A DNA stretch of 18,717 nt, from NCBI GenBank assembly GCA_030731635.1, contig JANQTR010000014.1:1-18717 (forward strand), given 5' to 3'. This DNA is from Erythrobacter sp. (GTDB lineage: Bacteria; Pseudomonadota; Alphaproteobacteria; Sphingomonadales; Sphingomonadaceae). The notes under the pieces are model-generated. The model saw nothing but the letters and a program-made list of their open reading frames with translations, was not told where the DNA came from and did not search any database. This document shows, one piece after another, positions 1 through 6,755 of this stretch (the first letter of the stretch is position 1; every line of letters starts with the position of its first letter). The translations under genes and the position numbers were made by a program.

Positions 1-292
1 GCCCCGCCTCGATCACGTGGAATTTTGACGAATCGATCATCACCGGCACGCGGGCGATGTCAGGCTCGGCAGCGATCAGTTTGAGGAATGTCGTCATGGC
101 ATGGACGGCATCGAGCAGCCCTTCGTCCATGTTGACGTCAATCAACTGCGCGCCGTTTTCGACCTGCTGGCGTGCGACTTCGACCGCGGCGGGGTAATCG
201 CCCGCCATGATCAGCTTCTTGAACGCGGCGCTGCCGGTCACGTTGGTGCGCTCGCCAATATTGATGAAGCGGGAGGAGGAGGATTGGGTCAT
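1..292 (-). CDS. metH: Methionine synthase, pterin/cobalamin module (N-terminal part, cut by window edge)
   Basis: This is the start of the second half of B12-dependent methionine synthase, which binds 5-methyltetrahydrofolate and, further on, cobalamin and SAM. About 97 codons are visible and the rest lies left of base 1. The pterin-binding signature INIGERTNVTGS begins at about residue 10, followed by DVNMDEGLLD and an IDSS segment, all typical of MetH pterin domains. The protein begins directly at this domain. The homocysteine domain is a separate gene just upstream, so MetH is split here. The ATG at 292 has only a weak GGAA upstream, and the intergenic repeat ends almost at that site. An in-frame GTG at 298 is an alternative start. 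The identification is firm; the downstream domains are inferred from the family. Confidence 0.93.
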   Translation of the reverse strand, partial: MTQSSSSRFINIGERTNVTGSAAFKKLIMAGDYPAAVEVARQQVENGAQLIDVNMDEGLLDAVHAMTTFLKLIAAEPDIARVPVMIDSSKFHVIEAG

Positions 293-303
293 TTTCACAA
301 TTT

Positions 304-368
304 CCGTTCGCATCGAGCGAAGTCGAGATGCCCCGCCGGTGTGTCTCGACTTCGCTCGACACGAACGG
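304..368. repeat. REP-like paired inverted repeat between the two metH genes
   Basis: Two 28-base arms (304-331 and 341-368) face each other across 9 bases. After reversing one arm, 24 of 28 positions agree. Each arm also folds alone: TCGA, a GCGAAG loop, TCGA, closed by an outer pair. The four differences between the arms fall as two complementary pairs (CA...TG in one arm, TG...CA in the other), so each arm keeps its own hairpin. The TCGA-GCGAAG-TCGA core resembles intergenic repeats I know from sphingomonad genomes; that part is recollection, not a search. It lies wholly in the 92-base gap between the metH halves and could affect mRNA stability or attenuate the downstream half. Confidence 0.85.
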
Positions 369-384
369 GGCGTGGGATCGGGGT

Positions 385-1431
385 TCAGGCGGCCACGGTG
401 AAGGGCTCAAGCCCGGCCAGCCGCATGGCAGGCTCAGGGTGCGGCACCGTGCGCGGGGTCGACTTCGCCACCGCCCGCGCAATTGCGGCGATATGCCCAG
501 GTGTCGATCCGCAGCACCCGCCAAGGATATTGACCTGCCCATGATCGGCCCAGTCCGCCACCAGCGCAGCAGTAGTGTCCGGCAGTTCGTCATATTCGCC
601 CAGTTCATTGGGCAGGCCCGCGTTGGGATAGATCATCAACAGCGTATCGGCGATTTGTGAGAGCACCTTGACGTGCGGACGCAGCTGCTGCGCGCCGAAG
701 CTGCAATTGAGGCCGATGGTCAGCGGCTTGGCGTGGCGCACCGCATACCAGAACGCCTCGACCGTATGGCCCGACAGGTTGCGGCCCGAAAGGTCGGTCA
801 GCGTCATCGAGATCATCAACGGAATGTCGCGTCCGGTCTCACGTTCCAATTGCTTGACCGCCATGATCCCGGCCTTGGCGTTAAGAGTATCGAACACGGT
901 TTCAATCAGGATGAAATCCACCCCGCCTTCAACCAGCGCGGCGGCCTGTTCCTTGTACACCGTGACCAGCTCGTCAAAGTCGATCTCGCGGTAGCCGGGG
1001 TCTTCGACATCGGGGCTGAGGGACAAGGTCTTGTTGGTCGGGCCGATCGCGCCTGCCACAAAGCGCGGGCGGCCATCTTTCGCCGCATATTCATCGGCCA
1101 GCGCGCGGGCGAGCTTGCCGCTGGCGATGTTGATGTCCGCCACCAGACCTTCAGCGGCATAATCGGCTTGACTGATGCGGTTGGCCGAAAAGGTGTTGGT
1201 TGACACCACATCCGATCCCGAATCCAGATAGGCGCGGGTAATGTCGCCAATCACATCGGGCCGCGTCAGCGCGAGGATGTCATTATTGCCCTTCTGGTCG
1301 GCGGTCAGGCCCAGATCACCGGCATAGTCGGCCTCGGTCAGCTTGCGGTTCTGTATCTGCGTTCCGAATGCGCCATCGAAGATCAGTACACGCTTGGCAG
1401 CGGCGGCGAGCAATTCCTGGCGCGCGTTCAT
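385..1431 (-). CDS. Homocysteine S-methyltransferase module of split methionine synthase
   Basis: This 348-residue protein is the N-terminal, zinc- and homocysteine-binding module of MetH as a stand-alone gene. Together with the next gene it would transfer the methyl group of methyl-cobalamin to homocysteine in the cytoplasm. It opens with the barrel motif FDGAFGTQIQ. The zinc ligands are visible in GLNCS (Cys243) and GGCCGS (Cys306, Cys307). Their spacing of 63 and 1 residues equals that of E. coli MetH. The protein stops where the pterin domain of a full-length MetH would begin. The ATG at 1431 overlaps the metF stop by four bases (ATGA), so translation is probably coupled to metF. A longer open frame to 1650 runs over metF in another frame and is not the start. 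Confidence 0.94.
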   Translation of the reverse strand: MNARQELLAAAAKRVLIFDGAFGTQIQNRKLTEADYAGDLGLTADQKGNNDILALTRPDVIGDITRAYLDSGSDVVSTNTFSANRISQADYAAEGLVADINIASGKLARALADEYAAKDGRPRFVAGAIGPTNKTLSLSPDVEDPGYREIDFDELVTVYKEQAAALVEGGVDFILIETVFDTLNAKAGIMAVKQLERETGRDIPLMISMTLTDLSGRNLSGHTVEAFWYAVRHAKPLTIGLNCSFGAQQLRPHVKVLSQIADTLLMIYPNAGLPNELGEYDELPDTTAALVADWADHGQVNILGGCCGSTPGHIAAIARAVAKSTPRTVPHPEPAMRLAGLEPFTVAA

Positions 1432-2357
1432 GCCGCGTCTCCGACCGGTCGTTTGCCGAGCAGGTGGCAAATCGCATAGGCCAAATCGGGCCGGTTGAGG
1501 GTGTAGAAGTGGAAATCGCGCACCCCGCCTGCGTAAAGGCGGCAAGACAAAACGGATTGCGGAATAAGCTGCAGATATTGGCGCGCGGCGGGCTGTGCGT
1601 CCAACCCTTCGAACAAGCCGTCCATCCACGCCGGAATTGCCGCCCCGCAAGCGCCTGCAAACTTGCGCGCCTGCGCCACGTTGGTAACGGGCAGGATGCC
1701 CGGCAGGATCGGCGCATCAATGCCCGCAGCGGCGCATTTGTCGCGGAATGCAAAGAAGGTTTCGGCCGAGAAGAAGAACTGGCTGATCGCGCGGCTGGCG
1801 CCTGCATCCAACTTGCGCTTCAGGTTGTCGATATCGGATTGCGGGCAATCGGCGTCGGGGTGGGTTTCTGGATAAGCAGCGACCGAAATCTCGAAATCGG
1901 CGATTTCTTTCAGCCCCGCGACCAGATCGGCGGCGCTGGCGTAGCCATCGGGGTGCGGCACGAAGGGTGCGCCCGGTTCCCCCGCATCGCCCCGCAGCGC
2001 GACGATGTGGCGCACGCCAGCTTCCCAGTAATGTTCGGCGACTTCGCGGATTTCAGCCTTGGACGCGGCCACGCAGGTGAGATGCGCGGCGGCCGGAAGC
2101 CCCGCTTCGGCAATGATCCGCGCCACCGTGGCGTGGGTGCGCTCGCGCGTCGATCCGCCTGCACCATAAGTGACCGACACGAAGCTGGGCCCCAACGGCT
2201 TCAACTGCGTCACCGCATCCCAAAGCTGGGCCTCCATCTTATCGCTTTTGGGCGGGAAGAATTCAAAACTTACCGCCACATCGCCCGGCAGGCCGGAAAA
2301 CAGCGGCGTGTCGGTCGCGGTGCGGTATTCGTGAAGCTGGTTGAGGGTCGGAGTCAT
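1428..2357 (-). CDS. metF: 5,10-methylenetetrahydrofolate reductase
   Basis: MetF is an FAD-dependent cytoplasmic reductase that makes 5-methyl-THF, the methyl donor used by the two MetH modules downstream. It has 309 residues, a normal length. The FEFFPPK motif carries the catalytic Glu32, and ALRGD carries Asp124. Their spacing of 92 residues matches the E. coli pair Glu28/Asp120. Other family segments such as SVTYGAGGSTRERT and QFFFSAETF are present. Its ATG shares one base with the sahR stop (TGATG) and its stop overlaps the homocysteine methyltransferase start, so sahR, metF and the first metH half read as one translationally coupled operon. Confidence 0.97.
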   Translation of the reverse strand: MTPTLNQLHEYRTATDTPLFSGLPGDVAVSFEFFPPKSDKMEAQLWDAVTQLKPLGPSFVSVTYGAGGSTRERTHATVARIIAEAGLPAAAHLTCVAASKAEIREVAEHYWEAGVRHIVALRGDAGEPGAPFVPHPDGYASAADLVAGLKEIADFEISVAAYPETHPDADCPQSDIDNLKRKLDAGASRAISQFFFSAETFFAFRDKCAAAGIDAPILPGILPVTNVAQARKFAGACGAAIPAWMDGLFEGLDAQPAARQYLQLIPQSVLSCRLYAGGVRDFHFYTLNRPDLAYAICHLLGKRPVGDAA

Positions 2358-3352
2358 CAGGCGGTTTCTCGGATCGATTCGGCGGAGGACTTGGCAAAGG
2401 CAGCCGCGCGGCGCTTGCCAATCCAGATCTTGACGACCAGCTCGCCGCCTTCGAGCGCAACCGGTGTAGAGGCGGTAAACCCGGCGGCGCGGAGCAGTTC
2501 GGCCATCTGGCGGTCGGTAAAGCCCAGCCGTGCATGCTGATGCCGGGTGCGCAATTCTTCGCGATCATGGCTGGCGAAATCGACAATCGCGATGCGACCG
2601 CCCGCACGGGTGACGCGGGCAGCCTCGTCCAGTGCCGGGCCGGGATCGGTGGCAAAATGCAGCACCTGATGCAGCAGCACCGTGTCGAAACTGGCAGCTG
2701 GCAGTGGCAGGTCGGCAAAATCGCCCTGCACCAGCTCGATCTGCGCGGTCGGTAGATGTTGTAGCTTGGCCCGCGCCACGCGCAGCATTTCAAGGTTCTT
2801 GTCGAGCGCAACGATTCGGTCGGCAGTGCCTGCGAACAGCTCCGCCATGCGCCCGGTGCCGGTGCCGATATCAAGCATAGCGCCCAGCGGCGCATCTGCC
2901 AGCGCTTCGACGAGGCGGCGTTCGACCTCGGCATCGGGGCTGTGAAGCAGGCGCAGCTCATCCCATTCCCCGGCGTGGCGTGCGAAATAGATCCCGGCGG
3001 CAGCATCGCGTGCTTCGCGGATCGCGGCGAGTTTGCGTCGATCAGCCTCGCACAGCGCCGCAAAGGCGGGTTCGGCAACTTCGGCAGTGGCGAGCAGCGC
3101 CTGCGTGGCTTCGATAATTGGTGCGGCAGGCCCTTCGGGATCAGCTTGCCGCAGGAAAACCCAGCTGCCCTCGCGCCGCCGTTCGGCGAGGCCGGCATCG
3201 CAGAGGATACCAACATGGCGCGATACGCGCGGCTGGCTTTGGCCGAGGACTTGCGCCAGCTCGCCCACGGCCAGCTCCATCGTGCCCAGCAGCCGGGCAA
3301 TTCGCAGTCGGGTCGAATCGCCCAGCGCCTTGAAGATGTCCTCGATCACCAT
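2357..3352 (-). CDS. sahR: ArsR-family regulator fused to SAM-methyltransferase-like domain (SahR-type SAM-cycle repressor)
   Basis: A 331-residue fusion. Residues 1-90 form an ArsR-type winged helix (FKALGDSTRLRIARLL, QSQPRVSRHVGIL). Residues from about 135 form a class I methyltransferase fold with the SAM/SAH-binding motif LDIGTGTGR at 160-168. This architecture is described for SahR, a proteobacterial repressor whose methylase-like domain senses S-adenosylhomocysteine and which controls ahcY, metH, metF and metK. Its position as first gene before metF and metH fits that role, and I infer the same function. A near-perfect 22-base palindrome lies 8 bases before the ATG and could be its own operator. 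No clear Shine-Dalgarno precedes the ATG, and the predicted promoter would start the transcript close to it. The alternative is a true methyltransferase with an HTH, which I consider less likely. Confidence 0.85.
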   Translation of the reverse strand: MVIEDIFKALGDSTRLRIARLLGTMELAVGELAQVLGQSQPRVSRHVGILCDAGLAERRREGSWVFLRQADPEGPAAPIIEATQALLATAEVAEPAFAALCEADRRKLAAIREARDAAAGIYFARHAGEWDELRLLHSPDAEVERRLVEALADAPLGAMLDIGTGTGRMAELFAGTADRIVALDKNLEMLRVARAKLQHLPTAQIELVQGDFADLPLPAASFDTVLLHQVLHFATDPGPALDEAARVTRAGGRIAIVDFASHDREELRTRHQHARLGFTDRQMAELLRAAGFTASTPVALEGGELVVKIWIGKRRAAAFAKSSAESIRETA

Positions 3353-3360
3353 CCCAACAT

Positions 3361-3388
3361 CATATAAAGATATTTTTATATGTGTAAA
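3361..3388 (-). promoter_or_regulatory. Predicted sahR-metF-metH promoter with overlapping palindromic operator
   Basis: On the minus strand TTTACA (3383-3388) and TATATG (3361-3366) form -35 and -10 hexamers with a 16-base spacer. The same stretch, 3361-3382, is a dyad with 8-base arms CATATAAA and TTTATATG and an inner ATAT. Ten of eleven base pairs match. The dyad covers the -10 box and the whole spacer, as expected for a repressor site. The predicted transcript start falls within a few bases of the sahR ATG, suggesting a leaderless or nearly leaderless mRNA. Assignment to SahR is inference from position. Confidence 0.68.
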
Positions 3389-3410
3389 TCACTTGCCACA
3401 GGAAAACGCA

Positions 3411-4361
3411 CTACCCCTCGGCAATCAGGCGGGCATAGTGGTCGCGCAGGGTCTCGTTGCCATATTCGGGTGTGAGGTCGGCGGCGTATTCCCCGGTCAC
3501 AGGGTCAAGCACCAGCATGCTTTCGGTCGCGTAATAACGCGCAATGCGGGCATATTCGGCTTTCTCGGCGAACCAGCCTGATACCCCTGCCCCCAATGCC
3601 AACACCCGCTCAGCATAGCTGAACAGCTTGGGCGAGACAGATTTGAAACGCGGCGGCTTGCCAGCCACTTCGCACAGCAGTTCACCCTGTTCGCGCAAGG
3701 AGATCGCCGGGCCGGGGCCCCCGATCGGCAGAACGCGCCGAGAAGCCTCGGGATTGTCGATGCACCCGGCGATAAAGCGGGCCAGATCGCCGTTGCTGAT
3801 CGGCTTGCAGCGGGTAAGGTTGCCATCGCCAAAGATCAGGAACGGCTTGCCCGCCCGCACCCGCTTGACCTGCCCCGACAGCGATTTGAAGAACGCAGTA
3901 GGGCGGACGATCGTATAGGTGATCCCGCTGGCCGCCAGCCGCGCTTCGAAGGCCAGTTTGGCGTGTTGAAACGCCAGCAGCGGTTTCTGCACACAGATCG
4001 CCGAAAGCAGGATGAAATGCACGACGCCGGCGCGCTGCGCTGCATCAAGCAGCGCTAGGTTGGCGGCAAAATCGATTGCCTGTGCATCCTTGGGCGCGCC
4101 GCTGCGTGAGGCGATGCACGAGATGACAATATCGGGCCGGGCAGCCGCCAGCATCTGGGTCAGCACCGCAGGATTATCCAATCCGGCGTACACGGCGACA
4201 GCCCCGGCCAATTCAGGCAGTGCCGCCCCGGCTGAACCGGGCCGCAGTAATACTGTCACCGCATGGCCATCAGCCACCAGCCGCGCTGCCACCGCCCGCC
4301 CGATGGTCCCGCTGGCTCCGGCAACAAACACGCGGCGAGGCAAGGTCGGGGAGGCATCCAT
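3411..4361 (-). CDS. bciA: 3,8-divinyl (proto)chlorophyllide a 8-vinyl reductase, BciA type
   Basis: BciA uses NADPH to reduce the 8-vinyl group of divinyl (proto)chlorophyllide during (bacterio)chlorophyll synthesis. The 316-residue protein starts with a Rossmann nucleotide loop GASGTIG (residues 15-21). It carries LLSAICVQKPLL followed by FQHAKLAFE, which I recognise as the hallmark segment of plant DVR and bacterial BciA, and then IVRPTAFFKSLSGQ. The ATG at 4361 follows GGGAG at five bases. The gene lies 58 bases upstream of sahR in the same direction but is separated from it by the predicted sahR promoter, so it is probably its own unit. No other photosynthesis gene is visible. It implies the host makes bacteriochlorophyll. 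The fallback call is an atypical SDR of the NmrA/DVR group. Confidence 0.88.
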   Translation of the reverse strand: MDASPTLPRRVFVAGASGTIGRAVAARLVADGHAVTVLLRPGSAGAALPELAGAVAVYAGLDNPAVLTQMLAAARPDIVISCIASRSGAPKDAQAIDFAANLALLDAAQRAGVVHFILLSAICVQKPLLAFQHAKLAFEARLAASGITYTIVRPTAFFKSLSGQVKRVRAGKPFLIFGDGNLTRCKPISNGDLARFIAGCIDNPEASRRVLPIGGPGPAISLREQGELLCEVAGKPPRFKSVSPKLFSYAERVLALGAGVSGWFAEKAEYARIARYYATESMLVLDPVTGEYAADLTPEYGNETLRDHYARLIAEG

Positions 4362-4506
4362 CCCCGCTCCCTAACGCCCATGCCCTGCGCCGCCAACTAT
4401 TTGCGAAACATCCCGACACTGAGGACGCAGCATGGCTGAAAAATGGCCATTCCTGGCTGGTCAGGGGCAAGCTTGTGGTGCTAGCGCTCAGCATTGACGG
4501 CAGGGG

Positions 4507-5667
4507 ATGGCGATTGATCGAAGTGAATGCTCTAATCAGGCCAGACTGTTTGCAGGACCACCGCGCAGTCATTCAGGATTCTGGCATGCAGGCGGGTGTG
4601 ACCCGTTGACCAATCGCGATTGGACCGCATGGGCGATTGGCCGGATCGAAGCCGACTTCACCCGGTCGGCCGACACGCACCTGCTTTCGCTGCCTATGCC
4701 GACCCTGCCCGATATCGCTCTCTACCTGAAAGACGAATCGAGCCACCCCACGGGTAGCCTCAAACATCGGCTGGCGCGGTCACTGTTTCTCTATGGTCTG
4801 TGCAATGGCTGGATTGGCAAAGGCCAGCCAATCATCGAGGCATCAAGCGGTTCGACCGCCGTTTCAGAAGCTTATTTCGCCCGCATGCTTGGCCTGCCAT
4901 TTGTCGCCGTGGTGCCGCGCGCCACTGCTCCGGCCAAGATCGCGGCGATCGAATTTTACGCCGGGCGGTGCCACTTCGTTGATAGCGGCGCCGAAATGTA
5001 TGACGTCGCCCGCACACTCGCCGATGAGCTGGGCGGTCACTACATGGATCAGTTCACCTTTGCCGAACGCGCGACCGATTGGCGGGCCAACAACAATATC
5101 GCCGAAGCGATCTTTGCGCAGATGGCCCGCGAACCGCACCCGGTGCCAGACTGGATCATTTGCGGCGCCGGCACGGGCGGCACTTCGGCTACCATCGGGC
5201 GCTATGTCCGCTATAACCGTTTGGCATCGCAGGTCTGCGTGGCCGATCCCGAACACTCGGTGTTTCATCGCCATTGGTCAGACCGCACCGTTACCACAGC
5301 ATGCGGCCCGTCCAGCCTGATCGAAGGGATCGGCCGCCCGCGGGTCGAGCCGAGCTTCCTGCCCGAGGTGGTCGATCGCATGATCGCCGTCACCGACGCG
5401 ATGAGCATCGCCGCCGCACGCGTGGTCAGCCGCCGGATCGGCAGGCTCTGCGGGGGATCAACCGGCACCAATATCTGGGCCTGCGCAATGATCGCCAGCG
5501 AGATGGCGGCGTCTGGCCGCAGTGGTTCGATTGTCTCGATCCTTTGCGATGACGGCACACGTTATCGCGATACCATATTCGACGATGCCTGGCTGGCCGG
5601 TCAGGGGATTGATACGACTGTCCATGAAGAACGACTGGAAAGGTTCTTTGCCACCGGAAAATTCTGA
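4507..5667 (+). CDS. PLP-dependent cysteine synthase-family protein (cysteine desulfhydrase-like)
   Basis: A fold-type II PLP enzyme related to O-acetylserine sulfhydrylase and to the Cds1-type cysteine desulfhydrases. The PLP lysine is in PTGSLKHR (Lys86 from this start). A substrate loop EASSGSTAVSEA follows, then the phosphate-binding loop GAGTGGTSATIG. I cannot tell synthesis from breakdown of cysteine by motif alone; the ADTHLL and KDESSHPTGS signature fits the Cds1-like group better than CysK. The start is uncertain. The first 33 residues from the ATG at 4507 are unlike the family, and that ATG sits directly against an AGGGG. A TTG at 4606 would begin the protein at its conserved NRDW segment with GGCGGG nine bases upstream. 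It is divergent from bciA, with a 145-base gap in which I see no clear promoter or other feature. Confidence 0.85.
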   Translation: MAIDRSECSNQARLFAGPPRSHSGFWHAGGCDPLTNRDWTAWAIGRIEADFTRSADTHLLSLPMPTLPDIALYLKDESSHPTGSLKHRLARSLFLYGLCNGWIGKGQPIIEASSGSTAVSEAYFARMLGLPFVAVVPRATAPAKIAAIEFYAGRCHFVDSGAEMYDVARTLADELGGHYMDQFTFAERATDWRANNNIAEAIFAQMAREPHPVPDWIICGAGTGGTSATIGRYVRYNRLASQVCVADPEHSVFHRHWSDRTVTTACGPSSLIEGIGRPRVEPSFLPEVVDRMIAVTDAMSIAAARVVSRRIGRLCGGSTGTNIWACAMIASEMAASGRSGSIVSILCDDGTRYRDTIFDDAWLAGQGIDTTVHEERLERFFATGKF

Positions 5668-5757
5668 CAAGGGCGACTGCGCTGCAGATCAGCCTTACGC
5701 CGCAGCGGGACAAGGTTGTCGTCACCGATGCGGTGCGCCGCTTGCGCCATGAAAAGG

Positions 5758-5831
5758 TGGAGGCCCGAGCCGGAATCGAACCGGCGTGCGAGGATTTGCA
5801 GTCCTCTACGTAACCACTCCGCCATCGGGCC
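5758..5831 (-). tRNA. tRNA-Cys (GCA)
   Basis: The minus strand folds into a complete 74-base cloverleaf. The acceptor GGCCCGA pairs with TCGGGCC. The anticodon loop CTGCAAA gives anticodon GCA, and the T arm contains GGTTCGATTCC. Discriminator base 73 is U, the known identity base of cysteine tRNAs, and the CCA end is encoded. It lies between a cysteine synthase-fold gene and a thioesterase gene. I see no clear terminator in the 90 bases downstream (5668-5757). Confidence 0.97.
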
Positions 5832-5868
5832 GAGCCATCCGGGGTTCTAACCCTGAACAGAGGGGGCG

Positions 5869-5896
5869 CACTAGCGATTCGGGGCGCGCTTGGCAA
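5869..5896 (-). promoter_or_regulatory. Predicted tRNA-Cys promoter
   Basis: On the minus strand TTGCCA (5891-5896) and CTAGTG (5869-5874) are 16 bases apart, followed by a GC-rich discriminator (GCGCC). That layout is common for stable-RNA promoters. Transcription would begin near 5861, leaving a leader of about 30 bases with a small GGGTT-AG-AACCC hairpin before the tRNA. Because this promoter occupies the stretch, upstream start codons for the plus-strand thioesterase (5890, 5896) are unlikely. Confidence 0.5.
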
Positions 5897-5970
5897 TGTG
5901 TGTTTCGGGGCTGCGCTTTTCCGCAACCTCAGTCTGGACCCGGGCCGCGTCGCACGGCATGGCGGCTTTC

Positions 5971-6750
5971 ATGACCATTGCCAGCTTGCTCGAACCCGTC
6001 ACCGGCCAGCCCGGCCCCGCCCGCCTTGCCCATGCAGGCGACTGGATGCAGGGACGGACTCTGTATGGCGGGGCTTCAGCCTTGGTCGCATACACCATGG
6101 CAACGCGGGCGTTCCAAGGCCTGCCGCCGCTGCGGGCCGGGCAGATCGCTTTCGTCGCGCCGGTGGGGGAAGAGATCACACTGACCGCCGAAATTATCCG
6201 GCAGGGACGCAATGTCACGCAGGTGCGCAGCGAAATTCACTCCGATGGCAAGGTCGCTTTGAGTGCGTTCTGGCTGTTTGGCGAGGGGCGCGAGCCCAAC
6301 GCGGTGCAGCCCGCCGATCCGCCCGAACATTGGCCAGGAGCGCCAGACGCCAGCGAGCCGGTCGTAGGCGGGCCGATGCCGAGCTTCATCAGCCACAATT
6401 TCGAACTGCGCTATGGTCAGGCCAAAGGCGCTGAACACGGTGCGACGGTTCGGCGCTGGGCGCGTCTGACCGAAGACCACGATCTTGATCCGGCGGCAAA
6501 ACTGATACTGATGGGCGACGTCATGCCGCCGGGCGCGATGCGGGCGATGCGCCGCGTCGGCCCGATCAGCTCGATCAATTGGGCGTTCAACGTGCTCGAC
6601 CCCGAAAGCCGATCGCCGGGCGGGTGGTATCTGGCCGAAAATGCCAGCCAGCATGCCGATCTTGGCTATTCGTCAGAACGGCTGCGGATGTGGGATGCCG
6701 ATGGCAAGCAGGTGCTTGACGGGATCCAGTGCGTCGCGGTGTTCGGCTAG
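5971..6750 (+). CDS. Acyl-CoA thioesterase-like protein (TesB/4HBT_3-type double hot-dog)
   Basis: The protein resembles the TesB-like thioesterase family, which hydrolyses acyl-CoAs in the cytoplasm. From the ATG at 5971 it has 259 residues. The N-terminal hot-dog half has GDWMQGRTLYGGASALVAYT; the Y-G-G-x-S region is the typical central helix start. The second half ends with ISSINWAFNVL and GGWYLAENASQHADLGYSSE, matching the C-terminal hot-dog (D/N near the helix, then the active-site S-x-H-A/x-G segment). ATG 5959 is an equally possible start. The more upstream TTG/ATG codons overlap the tRNA promoter and add non-conserved residues. It converges on the crotonase gene with a 5-base gap. The substrate is unknown. 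Confidence 0.8.
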   Translation: MTIASLLEPVTGQPGPARLAHAGDWMQGRTLYGGASALVAYTMATRAFQGLPPLRAGQIAFVAPVGEEITLTAEIIRQGRNVTQVRSEIHSDGKVALSAFWLFGEGREPNAVQPADPPEHWPGAPDASEPVVGGPMPSFISHNFELRYGQAKGAEHGATVRRWARLTEDHDLDPAAKLILMGDVMPPGAMRAMRRVGPISSINWAFNVLDPESRSPGGWYLAENASQHADLGYSSERLRMWDADGKQVLDGIQCVAVFG

Positions 6751-6755
6751 CGCGG

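Noticed and set aside
1368..2540. Long plus-strand open frame (390 codons) opposite metF and sahR
   Set aside because: It lies antisense to metF and sahR, whose catalytic and binding motifs are intact; its translation shows no family pattern and is rich in Arg/Ala as expected from a GC-rich shadow frame.
4442..4451. AATGGCCATT palindrome in the bciA upstream gap
   Set aside because: Ten bases only, no second copy nearby; I looked for PpsR-type TGT-N12-ACA boxes in this gap and found none.
4432..4497. Possible 21-residue leader peptide before the PLP enzyme gene
   Set aside because: An ATG-to-TGA frame exists, but there is no ribosome site and no run of regulatory codons or attenuator hairpin.
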